From: Firmicutes bacterium CAG:882 | GTDB lineage: Bacteria > Bacillota > Clostridia > Lachnospirales > Lachnospiraceae | Assembly (NCBI GenBank): GCA_000435595.1 | Contig: FR895394.1 | Location: 2,080 to 9,091 of the forward strand | Length of the DNA stretch: 7,012 bases | Direction of reading: 5' to 3' | Part shown: in pieces, positions 6,178 to 7,012 of the stretch | Position numbering within the stretch: the first letter of the stretch is position 1 | Layout: every line of letters starts with the position of its first letter | Notes under the pieces: model-generated | Seen by the model: only the letters and a program-made list of their open reading frames with translations | Databases searched by the model: none | Told to the model about the DNA's origin: nothing | Made by a program: the position numbers and the translations under genes

Positions 6178-7012
6178 ATGTCATATGATATAAGACGCGA
6201 CAATAAAGGTCGCAAGCTATTAAACGGTGAGAGCCAGAGAAAAGATGGAATGTATGAGTATAAGTACTTGGACAATGCAGGTAAGAGAAAATCGGTATAT
6301 AGTTGGAAACTGACAGCATCAGACCCATTGCCTCCGAGTAGAAAAGCATGTGTTCCGTTAAGAGAAAAAGAAAAGCAGATTCAAAAGGATTTGTACGAAG
6401 GACTTCGCTATGAAGGTGGAGACATAACTGTTCTTGAACTGGTAAAAAATATGTTGACCAGAAAAGAGGCGTGCGTCATAACACCAAAGCCAATTATAAT
6501 TTTGTAATTAATATTATTGCAAAAGAAGAATTCGGGCAGAAGCGGATTGATAAGGTGAAGTTATCCGATGCCAAGGCATGGCTTATTAAGTTACAGGATG
6601 ATGGAAGAGGATACTCTACCATTCATACAGTGCGTGGTGTAGTCAGACCGGCATTTTAGATGGCAGTAGATGATGATCTGATTCGGAAGAATCCATTTGA
6701 GTTTCAATTAAATACTGTGGTGGTAAATGACAGTGTTACCAGAGAGGCTATTAGCAGGGCAGAAGAAAGGACATTCCTTAAGTTTGTGAAAGAAGATAAG
6801 CATTTTGCCAAGTATTATGACGGGATGTTTATTCTGTTTAAAACAGGACTTCGAATCTCTGAATTTTGTGGGCTGACCATCAGCGATATTGATTTTAAGA
6901 ATAATCGTATCAATGTGGACCATCAGTTACAGAGAACCAGAGACATGCGTTATATTATTGAAGATACCAAGACAGCTTGTGGTGTACGCATGATTCCTAT
7001 GACACCTGAAGT
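6178..7012 (+). pseudogene. int: Tn916-type tyrosine integrase, frameshifted, with an amber codon, 3' end outside the window
   Basis: The N-terminus MSYDIRRDNKGRKLLNGESQ matches the arm-binding domain of Tn916 Int (RRDNRGR...GESQRKDG), as do YSWKLTASDPLP and LREKEKQIQKDLYEGL. After LVKNMLTRK the frame goes wrong at an A4 run (6462-6465) and stops at 6505-6507. Adding one A gives TRKRGVRHNTKANYNF and the core-binding domain (IDKVKLSDAKAWLIKLQDDG). That frame is then cut by TAG at 6657-6659, where family members have a glutamine or tyrosine (VRPAF*MAVDDDLIRKNPFE). The same frame stays open from ATG 6660 to the window end and includes the first catalytic arginine in KTGLRISEFCGL (codon 6852-6854). 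The HxxR and tyrosine motifs would lie beyond the window. Int catalyses strand exchange for excision and integration. With two lesions this copy is probably inactive. The family assignment is strong. Confidence 0.88.

Noticed and set aside
5816..6349. 177-residue minus-strand frame opposite xis and int
   Set aside because: It lies wholly across two genes with clear Tn916 similarity, has low-complexity cysteine- and isoleucine-rich content and no recognisable motif. It is a shadow frame.
1..7012. CRISPR array, tRNA/rRNA gene, complete insertion sequence, oriT or attachment site
   Set aside because: No regularly spaced repeats, cloverleaf sequence or transposase frame were seen. oriT would be expected upstream of mobC and the right end downstream of int, both outside the window.

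Overview
The window is part of an integrative and conjugative or mobilizable element of the Tn916/Tn1549 type from a low-to-moderate GC Firmicute. A gut clostridium (Lachnospiraceae-like) is the best guess. The guess rests on the MobC/relaxase pair, on the Tn916-like xis-int module, and on strong AGGAGG-type ribosome binding sites.

Layout. Positions 1-2062 hold the mobilization module: the 3' end of a mobC-like gene, translationally coupled to a relaxase gene. The relaxase is broken by two frameshifts, so it is spread over three reading frames. Positions about 2063-2216 are a short non-coding stretch with a gene stub, an inverted repeat and a near-consensus promoter. Positions 2217-3923 hold an intact, visibly more AT-rich two-gene operon: an ABC/AAA-type ATPase followed by a small protein that looks like a divergent TOPRIM or RloB-like partner. 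It ends at a strong bidirectional terminator (3930-3977). On the minus strand, 5670-3976 is the remnant of a STAND (NB-ARC-like) ATPase with TPR repeats. It lacks everything upstream of its P-loop and carries one in-frame TAA. Positions 5671-5845 are non-coding with two inverted repeats. Positions 5846-7012 hold an intact Tn916-type excisionase and the start of a Tn916-type tyrosine integrase, which is broken by a frameshift and an amber codon and runs off the window.

How it fits together. MobC and the relaxase would nick oriT and pilot DNA transfer, and Xis/Int would excise and integrate the element. In this copy the relaxase, integrase and STAND genes are all damaged, so the element looks immobile or dependent on helpers. 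The ATPase plus TOPRIM-like pair is intact, has its own promoter and terminator, and resembles in architecture the two-gene anti-phage systems AbiL and PARIS. It is the most interesting part of the window: a probable defence cargo that has outlasted its carrier. Three of the lesions are single-base indels in A runs, so sequencing error must be excluded before decay is accepted.
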